Notes under the pieces: model-generated
Told to the model about the DNA's origin: nothing
Seen by the model: only the letters and a program-made list of their open reading frames with translations
Databases searched by the model: none
Source of the DNA: Cladosporium sp. IMV 00045
Lineage: Eukaryota > Ascomycota > Dothideomycetes > Cladosporiales > Cladosporiaceae
Reading direction: 5' to 3'
NCBI GenBank assembly: GCA_001931905.2
Contig: MSJI02000464.1
Span: 1-43,809, forward strand
Length of the DNA: 43,809 bases
Part shown: in pieces, positions 1 through 11,642 of the stretch
How positions within the stretch are numbered: position 1 is the first letter of the stretch
Layout of the letters: each line of letters starts with the position of its first letter
Translations under genes and position numbers: made by a program

Positions 1-502
1 GAAGAGTAATTGCAGGAATCCTTCCACTAAGGCCTGTGCTTGGCGAGCAAATCTAGCCCCTCCTGCTGCGCTCTTGCGTCGATCCCATGCTTACCTTACC
101 AAAGAAGGTCACCGCCAGCTTCGTTTCAGCTGCCTGCCTAAATCACATCATCACTCTTCTTACCTGATCTCTTCATCTCTTTCAACAAGACATACGCAAA
201 GACTTGTCGCCGCTTGTGCGCCTGCAGCTAACCTGACGCTCTGGCACCCTAGACCTGCTACTGATCTTATCACTTGCTCCGCGCGCTCACCATATCGGCG
301 TCGCAAGAAGCCACCTCACGATCGGACGATTGCGATAAGTGAAAACTACGAGCGACCTTGAGCGCATCTGCGCCAGCATCATCACTAGAGATCTGCGAAC
401 ATACACGCTTGCGCAGGGTGTCCCAACATCCAGAAATAAGCCCGCTCAGCTGAGCGCAAACGGCGTCTAGCCCGCGTAACACTCTCGATCACACCCACCA
501 CC
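1..502 (+). promoter_or_regulatory. Promoter/5' leader of the Zn2Cys6 gene
   Basis: No gene is seen here. The last upstream ATG lies at 87-89, and none occurs on the plus strand from 90 to 502. The first ATG after this stretch opens the 921-residue regulator. This fits a leader of up to about 410 nt without upstream start codons. The transcription start is not visible. Confidence 0.45.
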
Positions 503-3333
503 ATGCCGAACCAACCTACACCTCCCTCTTCCACATCCTCCAACGGCGCATCGCCTCAGGACAACCAGCAATTTCGCGTAGTGCGCAAGCGCAACCGCGT
601 CCCGCTCTCGTGCGGGCCATGCAGACACCGCAAGTTAAAATGTAATCGCGGCCAACCTTGCGATAATTGCAGCAAGCGCGGCGATACGGCCTCATGCAAT
701 TATGCGTCGCCAAAGAATAAGAAGCAAGGAGCTGGCGCCAATGCCAACCAATCGCCAGATGACATGCAAAACCGAATCGACCGTTTGGAAGGTCTGGTGC
801 TCTCGCTCATGACGAATGGAGGGCCTAGCGATGGTGCATCAGCCGCGCGCGCTGCGATCAATTCGAGCAGAAGCAATAGCCTTAGTACGGCATCGGATCT
901 GAAGCTCGACGTAGAAGGCAGTGACATGATTCAAGAAGAGAACGAGAATGGCGAAGAGGATAGCGAGGTGGAGCAAGTGTCGAAGGGAATCGGTATCATG
1001 AAAGTGGACAACGGACGCGCCATCTTCGCCTCGGACGCACATTGGTATGCTATCATGGCCGAGATCGGTGAGGTCAAAAAGTACTTCGAGAGTCACAAGG
1101 AAGACTATTCCAAGCACCTTGCCAAAGTACAAGCGGCTCGAGCACACGAAAACCCAGGTAGTGCCTTCTTGTTACAAGGTCCGGCTGCCAAAGACAAGGA
1201 TGAACTTCTGGAGGTTTTCCCAAACAAGGCGGACAGCGACCGCTTGATCGCAAGGTACTTTAACGCATACGACCCTTCTGTGCACATCATTCACGGACCT
1301 TCCTTTCAAAAGCAATACGACGCGCATTGGATGAATCCGGGCGCAACATCCGTGGTATGGTTGGGCTTGTGCTATGCGATGATGACACTTGCCTTGCAAT
1401 CATATCATCGCGCTGGCGACGAGCCACCCGAATACCGTGGCCGAGCGCGCGAATTATCGCATGAGTACAGACTCCTCACAGCGCAGTGTATTCTGCTTGC
1501 AGATATTACGCAGCCAATTGCACAGCTACTAGAGACGCTGGTGCTACATGTACAAGCCGAGTACGGGCGTAGCAGAGATGCTGAGCCTGGCGTACTTCTG
1601 CTCACCAGCTTGTGCGTTCGTCTGGCGATGCGTATGGGCTATCACCGTGATCCGGGCCCATACACCAGCATCACGCCTTTCATGGGTGAGATGCGCCGCA
1701 GAGTCTGGACGTTCATCCGCCAGATCGACCTTTTGATTTCTTTCCAGTTCGGCATGCCAGCTATGGTCCGAACTGACCACATTGATACCCAGCCTCCTCG
1801 CAATCTTTACGATGACGAAATCCACGAGGACATGAAGGCGCTGCCGCCCTCGAGGCCTTCATTTGAGGCAACACCCATGACCTACATGATTGCCAAGTCA
1901 AGAATGACTTTCACGTTCGGGCAGATTGTCGAACGCACACAGTCATTGACGAATCCACCATCTTATGAAGAGACGATGAGTTTTGACCAACAGCTCCGAG
2001 ATATTCGAGCAAGCCACCCACCACTTCTACAAATGCGATCATTCCAGGACTCAGCCCGCGACCCTGCGAACCTCATTATGCAACGAATCGGGCTCGAGCT
2101 CGTATATCTCCGGTCCCTTTTCGTCCTGCATAGACGCTTCATCGCCAGAGGCAGAGACAATCCGCGTTACGCTTACTCTCGCCGCACCTGTATAGACGCA
2201 TCGTTGGAGATGCTAGCGCACCAAGCCACACTGCACGAAGAAGCTCAGCCAGGTGGCCGCCTGCGAAGTGTCAAGTGGTACATTTCGTCTCTCACAACAC
2301 ACGACTTCCTCCTTGCCGCCGCGAACGTGTGCATGGATCTTTTCCACGCCGTGGAGGCTGAATGTCGTGCCAGCAGCAACGGTCGCAAGACCAGCTCGAA
2401 CCCCTCTTCTCCTACCTATGTAGCAGAAACCTATCCTGAAGGCCGCCGTGAGAGCATGTTGGCAGCTGTTGAAAGATGCATCGGCATCTGGGAGAGCGTT
2501 CGCGAGGACAGCATGGAGGCATACAAAGCGTCCATTGGTTTGCGTGTGATGGTTGATAAGCTGAAAGCACACCAAGCATCTAGGCAACAACAGCAAAGCA
2601 ACGTCTCAAACTCAACACAGCAAAGGTTTCACCCACAAGCGCCAGGTTTTGGCATGTTCCCCGGCGGCAACATGGCAGACTTCGGCAAGGCTGACGACGA
2701 CCTCGCACCCGAGCAGAGCGCGGCGATGACTCTGGGAATGCTCTCTAGTGGAGGCATGTCGCCCAAATTTTCCATGGGAGGTGCGGGACTCGGCGCTTCT
2801 GGACCCAACAGCGGCGGACAAACGATGACCGCAGCGGACACCAACAAAGGCGCTTTCCCAGCAAGCATGGCTGGATTGCTTAATGAGCCGATGCAGAGTG
2901 AGAGAACCGGCCTGACCCCACAATTCTCCGGTCCCGAAACCTCAGGCATGGGAATGAGCGGTGCGGCCAGTCCTTTCACGCAGATGTTTGGTACCGGCGG
3001 TGGCTTCGCGAGCATGGACGGATTAGGTGCTGACATCGACTGGGTGAGTAACATCTTTCTTCTATGCTTCCATATTTCACGTCTGCTCAGTACTAACGCT
3101 TCCATCAGGGCGCCTGGGACTCGTACATCCAAGGCACGGGCACCAACACCATGGACCCTAACATGTCCATCTGGCCGATGAACCTCGACCTGTCACAGAT
3201 GGACCAAATACCTCAGCAGCAGCAGCCACAACAGCAACAGCAGCAGCAAGGACAAAGCGGCTCCGGAGCCAGTGGCAGCGGGCCAGGGAGTGTTTTCATG
3301 GGTTCCAGTGGCGGCACGCCGAATATGATGTGA
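503..3333 (+). CDS. Zn2Cys6 fungal-specific transcription factor
   Basis: Two exons, 503-3043 and 3109-3333, encode about 921 residues. The 65-nt intron (3044-3108) has a GTGAGT donor, a perfect TACTAAC branch site at 3091-3097 and a CAG acceptor. Without splicing the frame runs to 3181 with an unrelated tail. The binuclear zinc cluster has cysteines at 37, 40, 47, 53, 56 and 65 (CX2CX6CX5CX2CX8C), flanked by basic residues, so it should bind DNA in the nucleus. Residues of about 245-500 look like the fungal_trans middle homology region. The C-terminus is rich in Gly, Met and Ser and ends in a Gln tract encoded by exon 2 (about 3217-3249), typical of an activation region. The target genes are unknown. 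The hydrolase fusion 0.67 kb downstream on the same strand is a candidate target by position only. Confidence 0.9.
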
Positions 3334-4007
3334 GTTTTGTGGCAGGGTGATGTGACCATACGCGATATGCTTGGTATCTCGTTGGTTGCGTGGACTTTTC
3401 ATGCTGATGATGAATGTAACGATGATATGACGGAAGAAGGGTTTTGGGATGTCTATTGGGACAATTCGATGGGGATGGATAATACGGTCGTTGTGTGTAT
3501 TGTAGTCTTGGGGGGTTTATTCCACTCTATAGTGTGGTTTTGATAGTTATTGTTCTGTATTACTATCATTGATGACTTGGACCTGACGGCAGGTTTGCTC
3601 TGTTAAAGACGTCGTGATGTCGTAGATTTTCCCAGAATCATACTAGATAATGTTGATATTACGATCTATCAAGCGTTCTTAGAACAATTGGACAACCACT
3701 ATGGTCATTGTTGCAACTGATGCACGTGGTGTCCCAACAATCAGCAGTGAAGAGTGACACATTGGATACGCTGCGAGAGTGGGAGAATCTTTAAGCGGCA
3801 TCTCCACGCCTTCGTCTTTTGCCGACCAACTTCCCGAGGGCGAGAGAAGCTCCACGACAAGAGCTCGGAAAAGCATCATCACCATATAGAATGGGGCGAC
3901 GATCCGTCGCAATCGCTGCGCCTTGCGATTCCTCCTTCGTGCCATCACCATCACAAGTGTAAGTCAAAAGCCACATCTCTTTATCATCTGCCCACATCAC
4001 AGCCATC
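3334..4007. other. Intergenic: 3' UTR of TF gene and promoter of hydrolase gene
   Basis: No credible coding region or RNA gene is seen in these 674 nt. The first part is T/G-rich and looks like 3' UTR. The last 250 nt should hold the promoter and leader of the hydrolase gene. Confidence 0.5.
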
Positions 4008-5477
4008 ATGAACGGACCCGGATACCTCGCCGTCGCCATCCAGCCCGGCGCCAACACAGACGACGCCGCTTTCCACGAGTGGTACAACAACGAGCACGGC
4101 CCGCTGCGTCTCCGTCTCCCTTTCATCAAGACCGGCGACCGCTACAAAGCCATCGACGGGCAGACCCCCGCCTGGAGCGCCGTCTACGATGTATCGGACC
4201 TGTCCATGCTGGAGCAGCGAATCTACACCCGTCTGCGCGAGGAGCGCTCAGCCCGGGAGCAGCGTGTGATGGGCTCTTTTGAGTCACTCGACAGGAAGAT
4301 CTACTCGCAGTTCTCGGAGCGTGCGAAGCCTGGTTACTCCGCCCCGGCTCCCGTGCAGGTGGCGGTTTCTATGATTGTCAACGAAGCCGATCTTGACGCT
4401 TTCGATCAGTGGTACGAACAGGAGCACGTCGACCTGATGGCGAAAGTCCCCGGCTGGCTGCGCACGCGCCGCTTCAGAATGCTCGTCGGCGGTATCAAGG
4501 GCATGCCCCCGAGCGGCCAGGTCGAGTGCCTTGCCGTGCACGATTTCGAGGCGCAGAATGGCCTCAATGGGCCTGAGCACCAGGCCGCCACCAGCACGCA
4601 TTGGCGATCACAGATTATGGAGAAGATCATTTCCCGTGAGAAGCGCGAATGGGGCCACCACCTCACCTTCACCGCTCTGAAAGAACCGCCCTCCTCCGTC
4701 GTCACGACCGACGGCGCAGAGCTCCGCTTCCAACTCGAAGGCAACCCAGCCGACCCCGTCATCGTCTGCATCAACTCCATCCTGACCAACTTCTCCATCT
4801 GGGACGACGTAGCCGCCGCCCTGCGCAAAGGCGTCAACGGCCAAACCTACCGCACCCTCCGCTACAACTCCCGCGGCTACTCGCAGCAAGACCCCAACAG
4901 CAACCCATCGCGCTTCGACCTGCTCGCCGACGACCTGGAATATCTGCTCTCGCGCGTCAACGTCGACAAGGTCCACGCCGTCCTCGGCGTCAGCATGGGC
5001 GGCGTCACGGCCATCAACTTCGCCATCCGCCACCCGGGCAAGCTGGCCAAATTCATCGCTTGCGACTGCAACGTCGCCGCCGGCGAGGCCAACAACAAAG
5101 CCTGGGCGGAGCGCGTCGAGCTCGCCCGCGCGCAGGGCATGCCCGCTCTCGCGCAGGTGACGGTGGAGCGGTGGTTCACGCCCGCGAATCACGGGTCGGC
5201 GAATTTCGAGAAAACGCTCGCCATGACCAAGGCGGCGAGTTTGGATGGTTTCGTGCAGAACGCGGGCGCGCTGTCGAATTACGATCTCAAGGCGAAACTG
5301 CCCGGTGTGCAGACGCCGGGTTTGCTGTTGGCGGGTGAGGGCGATGGCAAGTTGCCGGAGGTCATGCAGACTTTTGGTCTTCCGAATGCGACCTTCAGGA
5401 GTATTCCCGGTGCGGGTCATTTGCCTATGTTGGAGAATCATGAGGCTTTTATGGACGCGGTGGCGGGGTTTTTGTGA
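4008..5477 (+). CDS. EthD-like domain pair fused to alpha/beta hydrolase (3-oxoadipate enol-lactonase-like)
   Basis: A single exon encodes 489 residues. The N-terminal half carries two EthD-like dimeric ferredoxin-fold repeats, marked by WYNNEHGPLR (25-34) and WYEQEHVDLM (135-144). From about residue 230 an alpha/beta hydrolase follows, with nucleophile elbow GVSMGG (Ser329), probable acid Asp446 in the AGEGDGK segment and His471 in GAGHLPML. The hydrolase part resembles enol-lactonases of the beta-ketoadipate route, and EthD-like folds occur in enzymes of aromatic and polyketide metabolism, so hydrolysis of a ring-cleavage lactone or ester is a plausible role. The substrate is not shown by the sequence. 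No signal peptide is seen, so it is probably cytosolic. The start is the first ATG of the frame, in an ACAGCCATCATG context. Codons are C-ending up to about 5150, then G- and T-ending. The long antisense frames here are composition shadows. Confidence 0.88.
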   Translation: MNGPGYLAVAIQPGANTDDAAFHEWYNNEHGPLRLRLPFIKTGDRYKAIDGQTPAWSAVYDVSDLSMLEQRIYTRLREERSAREQRVMGSFESLDRKIYSQFSERAKPGYSAPAPVQVAVSMIVNEADLDAFDQWYEQEHVDLMAKVPGWLRTRRFRMLVGGIKGMPPSGQVECLAVHDFEAQNGLNGPEHQAATSTHWRSQIMEKIISREKREWGHHLTFTALKEPPSSVVTTDGAELRFQLEGNPADPVIVCINSILTNFSIWDDVAAALRKGVNGQTYRTLRYNSRGYSQQDPNSNPSRFDLLADDLEYLLSRVNVDKVHAVLGVSMGGVTAINFAIRHPGKLAKFIACDCNVAAGEANNKAWAERVELARAQGMPALAQVTVERWFTPANHGSANFEKTLAMTKAASLDGFVQNAGALSNYDLKAKLPGVQTPGLLLAGEGDGKLPEVMQTFGLPNATFRSIPGAGHLPMLENHEAFMDAVAGFL

Positions 5478-6448
5478 TGTGAGTGAGGGAGGGGGTTGGG
5501 GTTGATGAGGAATGATTTCAATGGATGGGAATGTAGATGGGATAGGCAAGGCATTAGGCAATGACTAGAAGAAAATATCAAATGAGAGATTGAGTCTATC
5601 CCCACCACCTGTTTTGCGCTTTGGGGGCTTATTGTTCAGAGGAAAAATGAGAGTACTGCTAGCTATGGTGTACACGACTGCCCAATGACGGCCAAATACA
5701 CGCAATAAGTGTACTCACTATCTCCACGTTGAAGAGATCTCAGCCATATTGTCGTCAAAATTGTTCGCTTGAGACGACATTTGTTGCGGAAGGCGCACTC
5801 GCAGCTGATGAAACTTCACTTAAAGTCAGGTCAGAAGTCCATCGACGACCAACATCAACGACACAACGGCAAAGCGTGTGTAGAATGAACAACCTGACAA
5901 ACCCCCCGATTGTCTTTTTATCCCAAAATCATATTGGAACAAGCCACTCGTGACGAAACGCATCAAGTTTCTCTAGAAACCCGGCATTGCTGTTCTGATA
6001 ACAATCCGCATGCAACCCTACTAACCCCAACCCTAAGCCTTCGATCATTCAAATGAAGCCGACGGGTGGGTTACTGAGGCTATATCGCCACGCTCGAACG
6101 GTGATACTCGGATGTCTATCTTTCTGGGTGACGAGATGCCTGGTCTCAGATCCTTGGAAATATGTTTAGTAGAGTAGGTAAGTTTCGTTTCAACGATGTC
6201 TTCTGTTGACAGCACAGGAAGGTTCGTATAACCTTGAGGCCTTGCGGCAAGCTCATTGATGATCGAATTGACTGCTTTCGTGAGCTTTCTGCTCTCGGCC
6301 AGCGATGGGAAAAGATGCTCAACTGTTAGGTTGGGTTTATGTTGTTTGTTGGGTTGTCCACGACTCCGTCGTGCTGCTTCCGATGCGAAATCAATGATGT
6401 AAACAACTATATATTTCCAATAAAATCCTCAAGCTTCAACAACTTCCG
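5478..6448. other. Intergenic region before the tRNA gene
   Basis: 971 nt, more AT-rich than its surroundings, with no supported gene. Short open frames (for example 5729-5953) lack recognisable features. A TATATATTT element at about 6409-6417 lies roughly 35-40 nt upstream of the tRNA, where fungal tRNA genes often carry a TATA-like sequence. Confidence 0.45.
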
Positions 6449-6531
6449 GGTTTTATAGTGTAGCGGTTAGCACTTCGGATTCTGATCATCAGAACATTCC
6501 GGCAACCCCGGTTCGATTCCGGGTAAGACCT
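6449..6531 (+). tRNA. tRNA-Gln(CTG): tRNA-Gln (anticodon CTG) with an 11-nt intron
   Basis: An 83-nt gene folding to a full cloverleaf. Acceptor arms GGTTTTA and TAAGACC pair over 7 bp with one G-T. The D arm is GTG/CAC, the anticodon stem TCGGA/TCCGG and the T stem CCCGG/CCGGG around TTCGATT. The anticodon loop reads TTCTGA, then an 11-nt intron (TCATCAGAACA), then T. The intron sits after position 37, the canonical place, and its CAG can pair with the CTG anticodon. The A box (TAGTGTAGCGG) and B box (GGTTCGATTCC) are intact, and TTTT at 6544-6547 can end Pol III transcription. U73 matches my recollection of fungal tRNA-Gln. It decodes CAG. Confidence 0.95.
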
Positions 6532-7054
6532 CAATGATTTCTCTTTTGCTTGCTCCCTGTGATCGATATGTTTTCGGCCATATTGTCTATGGGCCAAATC
6601 TATGAGAGAATGTCTACTTGAAATGCATGCGTTGTGTGAAGGGCCAAAGAGTCTAGACCCATCAGAAAGTTCTGGCTGTTCGGGCCTATTGCACGCGTCC
6701 ACATGGAAATCCGATGTGCTTGAGACATGTCTAACTTACAGGACAACGTCAACCGTTGCTGCGACAATCACTTTCGCAGTCATCTTTCTAGAGATGGCGT
6801 TTCTCAACATTACTAGCACGAGGCTGTACATGCCGAAGGTGTCCCTAGCACACTCGTCATCCTCGCCATGCCCACGCCCCATTTCGTATTTGTTGCGGTT
6901 GGTAACGGCGTGAGGTCGTCAGGTAGGCAGGACATGCGTTATTCGTTGTCTTGGTCTTTGAGAGAGATCTGGTCTATATGCCTTTCCATTTCCTCTGGCT
7001 CAGAACCGGAAGCCTTTGCCTACCTCTTGGCTCCCGACTTACATCGATCCAAGA
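6532..7054. other. Intergenic: promoter region of the GH55 gene
   Basis: 523 nt with no supported gene. Upstream ATGs are present. I see no clear TATA box near the glucanase start. Confidence 0.4.
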
Positions 7055-9802
7055 ATGTCCAAGCATCGCGTCAATGTCTTCACGTTCGCATTGATATTGT
7101 CATTCTTTCTCCTGACCACAGCATTTCGCATCCCCAAGCCTACAGAATTCACACTCCCTCGCAAGCCATATGACTTCAACTACCGCGACTATCACCCTTC
7201 CCGCGAGGGGAGCGGGTTCTTTGATTCCTTGAACCAATCTATCACCCCCTGGGAAGTGTCCGATACTTCCAACGATGACACAAATCGCAACGACACCACC
7301 ACCCTAAAATCGGTAAATGGAGCCTGCACGACTGCTCAAGGCAGCGGAGGAAACTCATTCTGGCTGCCCAACATCGAACATCAAGGCACAAGCCCGTTCC
7401 TCAACGATAGTTCGGATTACGTCGTATACCGCAACGTGAAAGATTTCGGCGCCAAAGGGGATGGCGAGACGGATGACAGTGCGGCTTTCAATGCTGCCAT
7501 CACCGGTACGTTACATGCCAGCTCTCGCATGATCGAGTATCGCTGACACTTTTCTTGGAGATGGCGGTCGATGCAAAGGCGGCAACTGTGGCGGGACGAC
7601 GGGCAAGCCGGCTCTCGTCTACATTCCGCCTGGAACTTATTCACTCTCTTCGACCGTGCAGATGCTCATCAACACTCAGATCATCGGGGATGCCGTCGAC
7701 ATGCCTGTCCTCAAAGCGTCAAGCTCGATGTCGAGTGGCTCGAGAGTGGTAAACGGCAACGATGACGGCCAGCCAAGCACCAACAATTTTTACATCGGCA
7801 TTAGGAACGTCAAGATTGACACCACGAACGTGTCTCCTGAGCAAGAGATTTACGGCTTGAACTGGGCCGTCTCCCAAGCAACGAATCTGATCAACGTCCA
7901 CTTCCGCATGCCCAGTGGAAGCCAACACGTCGGCATCGAGATGGACGGGGGAGAGACTGGAGGGGGCTCTGGGCTGTTCATGGGCGATCTGACTTTCACC
8001 GGGGGAGATGTGGGGATTCTGTTCAGCAATCAGCAATATGCTATTCGGAATGTGAGGTAAGAGCTTGCTGGGTTTGCTTTCATTTGGCGTATCATTGCCG
8101 GAACTAACAAGTCTTCTGCAGCTTCACAGACGTTTCGACCGGCATTCTCATTCAGCATGTCTTCGCCCTCACGCTGCAGACGATCAACTGTAGCAACGTC
8201 GGCATATGCGTTGACGCCGGCGGCGACGGGACGACAGGGTCGCTCAGCATGATCGACTCTTCGTGCGAGAATTGCGGGACCGTCGTCAATGGCTCGTCGT
8301 CCTTCATCCTTGAGAACATCGAGAGCATGAACTCAGGCGCAATGCTCAAAATGGACGGTTCGGATGTTCTGATGGATGATCTGTCGGGAAAGACTTACGC
8401 TGTGGGACATATTCACGATTCCAACGACGGCAGTGTTGAGGACTCGAAGGGGAGGTATCTCGCTCCTACCGAACGAGGCGAATTGGTTGGGAATGATGGG
8501 CGCTACTTCACCAAATCGCAACCACAGTACGCCGGTTGGGATGCGTCGGGAATCGCCTCGGTTAAGGATAGCGGTGCCAAAGGTACGTCGGCCTTGTCGG
8601 CCTTCAAATCGTGATAGATTTCACTAACACAAACGATCAAAGGCGACGGTCAAACAGACGACACAGCCGCGATCAACGCCGCTCTCAAAGCCAACGCCGA
8701 CTGCAAAGTCACCTATTTCCCGCACGGAGTCTACGTCGTCACCGACACCATCAAAATCCCACCCGGCAGCCGAATCGTAGGCGAAGTATGGTCCACCATA
8801 ACCGCCTCGGGCTCCAAATTCAACTCCAGCAGCAACCCACGCGCTCTCTTCCGCGTGGGCAAACCAGGCGACGTCGGCGTCGCAGAAATCAGCGACATGC
8901 TCTTCACAGTCTCCGACATCCTCCCCGGCACGATTCTAATCGAAGTGAACATGGCCAGCAACAAACCCGGGTCCGTGAGCTTCCACAACACACACACGCG
9001 CATCGGCGGCGGCGCCGACTCCCGCGTCCGCACAGCCTGCCAATCGCCCACGTCGCCGTGCAAAGCGGCCTTCATGCACGCGCACCTGACGCGCACCTCG
9101 TCATCCTACTGGGAAAACGCCTGGCTCTGGACCGCCGACCACGACCTCGACGGCAGCGTGCCGGCGACCCTCGCCGTCGGGCGGGGAATGCTGATAGCCG
9201 CGCGGCAAGGCACCTGGCTGCTGGGGACGGGCGTCGAGCACAACGTGCTGTACGCCTACCAGCTGGCCTCTGCGCGCAACGTCTTCGCGTCCATGCAACA
9301 GGTCGAGACACCCTACTGGCAACCCTCGCCGCGCGCGCCGGAGCCCTGGACGCCAGACCCGGCCTGGCAGGATCCGACTTTCGACTGTGAGGGATTGGGC
9401 GAGGAGTGCTATATGTCGTGGCACATGCGGATTCTGGGAGGGGAGACCGGCACGCTGGCGTTGTATGGGCAGGCTTTTTGGACGTTTTTCTTCAAGGGCG
9501 GGCAGGATTGCAAGGGAGCTGATGGGACTTGTCAGATGAATTCGGTGGGGTTTCAGGGGCTGGGAGAGGAGGAGGGGAGGGGGGTCGCGGTGTATAATCT
9601 GAACACGAGGGGGGTGCTTGATTTGGTCAGGTTGGAGGGGGCGGATGGGAGGGTTGGTGCGGCGCAGAGGATGATTGGGGGTCTTGGGGTGGGCTTGTTG
9701 CGGCTTATTTGGGGTTTCAGTGAGGTGATGGGGTTTCTTTTGTTGCATGTTGGTACGTATCATAGAATAGAATTTCCTTGTGCTGGTTTAATTGATCGAT
9801 GA
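7055..9802 (+). CDS. GH55 exo-beta-1,3-glucanase (pectate-lyase-like twin beta-helix)
   Basis: Four exons: 7055-7505, 7561-8056, 8122-8582 and 8643-9802, about 855 residues. The introns are 55, 65 and 60 nt; introns 2 and 3 have CTAAC branch sites, while intron 1 uses a GAG acceptor. The start at 7055 gives a signal-anchor-like N-terminus with a hydrophobic core at about residues 9-22, so the enzyme is probably secreted. Two beta-helix openers define the GH55 double helix: DFGAKGDGETDD (130-141) and DSGAKGDGQTDD (about 465-476). The family cleaves beta-1,3-glucan from chain ends, in the fungus's own wall or that of hosts and prey. The last 40 or so residues look wrong for the family. A +2 frame from about 9665 reads a WGSWGGLVAAYLGF-like end with a stop at 9721-9723, so the true end may be there if one base is missing. 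Confidence 0.88.
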
Positions 9803-11642
9803 GACCCGATAGTGATGCACTGTGAGGGGAAAGTCAAACTGGCAGTGTTGTAGTGTAGTATAGTCAAGCCTCATTTGGCAAACCCTTCCCAAATACATTT
9901 CACCTTTCCATGCAAATAGCTAGACAAGCTTTCGATCAAGACGATCACAGAGAGGCAAGATAACGATGATTAACCAATTGACATGTCAATCTGCATCGAT
10001 CTGATGCCTGAAGCATCGTGGAATTGATTCCCTCTCTTCTCAACCACAAGATCGTCCACGCAGAAGCCAATCGAGCACAACAACAAAAGTACCATCGACA
10101 AACACGCACCAAAGCCAGACCGCCTCAAAGACGGGACTTAGGGTCCGCAAAACGCCATAATCCGGAGTGCAGCATGTGCCATGCGCTGTTGCATATATGT
10201 CAATGTATGCATGTGAGAGTCAAGGTTTTGGCCAAGGGCTTGTCCCCTTCCTCCCGCCCTCTGGTGGACACGTGCTATATCGTCCTGTTGTACAATATCG
10301 AAATCGACGTGCGGGAGAGTGGAAGGAAGAAGCGCAGCGGTGTGCGGCTTCGAGGATGCGAGTGAGGCCTCTGCCGAGAACTTCGTTATCGAATATCGCG
10401 CGTGGGGACCGGGTCACGGATGGCGCTCGACTGTACCAGAGATAAAGTACCCAACAAGTACAGAGATGAGATACAATAGTACAGGTGAGGTGAGGCAAGC
10501 CACCAACTTCCAATCCCGACGTGCGAGGTCAGCCAAAAGCCCGCGAGCGGGAAGTGAGAAACCGCCTCCGCGAACACGAGAGCAAAGCGGGTCATGACCT
10601 GCCGCGCAAAATTTCGACGCATGCCCATCATGCATGGGGAAAAGAAACGGCAAACAGCACGCGGTCAGAAGGGCAAAGTGCTGGCTGACAGCAACGTTGA
10701 TGTTGAGTCCCGAGGAGGATGGTACTGTAGGCAACGAAAAGACGGTGAAGACCTCACTAAAGTCTCGTCTGGGGATATTGTGGAGTTGGTCTTTTGGGTG
10801 GATACTCTGGTCTGGCTTGATGAGGATGCATGGCAGCAAGCAGCGGCATGTGATGGATATTTCTGGGTCTTCGAGGAAAGTAGTCGTACGGACATGTGCG
10901 GACAAACGGCGTACAAATGTGATGATCGCAAGCACTGAACTGCAGTACCTGTCGTTCATGCGTGAGATCGGGATTTATCGCAGGTACACCACCCTATCTA
11001 CTACCTGTGCTTTTGCAGGGCGATTTTGCGGATATGTACAGATGTTCTGAAGAAAGACTGGGAAGGTGAGAAGGCAGAGAGGATGAACGCCTTGCGGACC
11101 GTGCCTCGGAAGCGGTTGGATGGTTCGTAAGTGGAGACATGAATCGAGATGATCGGTGACCGGGTGGATGATTGAGAGGGAGCCGAAATGTTGCTACTAC
11201 CGAAACGTGCAAGTATTGCTGGCAAACTAGTCATGGTCTAGATGGTGGGAAGTGAGAGAGGACATGTAAGGCGGTGGATGAAGCAGCAGAAGGAGAGGAG
11301 AATATACCACAACAAGTGACAGCGAACAAGCACGCGCGTATGTGCAGTAGCATGCTTTCCGAGACTTCCAGGTTCCTTCCAGTCACAACAAAAGATCGTC
11401 GTCGTCGTCTTGCCTCTCGTGTTCGGCCGGGCAAAAACCCCAAGGGCATGCACGGCGCGGGTGGAGCAGGCGTGTATCATCGAATCGGCCTGGAAGGCTT
11501 TGGCTGCAGTCCACCCTTAGCTGCGTGCGCGGCAAGTCTTGTGCCAGCGCCAGCACGAGCGCGAGAGAGGGCGACAGAGAGCCACAGAGCCTGGATCAGC
11601 AGCACTACTGTCTGTGTCTGTGTCCGCCATGAGGGAGCGATG
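9803..11642. other. Gene-free region
   Basis: About 1.84 kb with no supported gene on either strand. Open frames here (such as 10414-10959 minus, 181 codons) have low-complexity, non-domain-like translations and no splice logic. A short GTC repeat occurs at about 11397-11410. I cannot exclude a non-coding transcript. Confidence 0.4.

Noticed and set aside
4608..5561. 317-codon minus-strand open frame opposite the hydrolase
   Set aside because: It mirrors a well-supported enzyme. Its translation is Arg/His/Val/Asp-biased with no domain, as expected antisense to GC-rich codons.
6010..6045. CCCTAA-like sequence resembling telomeric repeat
   Set aside because: It is a single imperfect unit, not an array.
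9101..9763. 220-codon minus-strand open frame opposite GH55
   Set aside because: It lies fully inside the GH55 last exon and has a Pro/Arg/His-rich, domain-free translation.
10414..10959. 181-codon minus-strand open frame
   Set aside because: No recognisable domain, no coding-like codon pattern and no splice context. Kept as gene-free.
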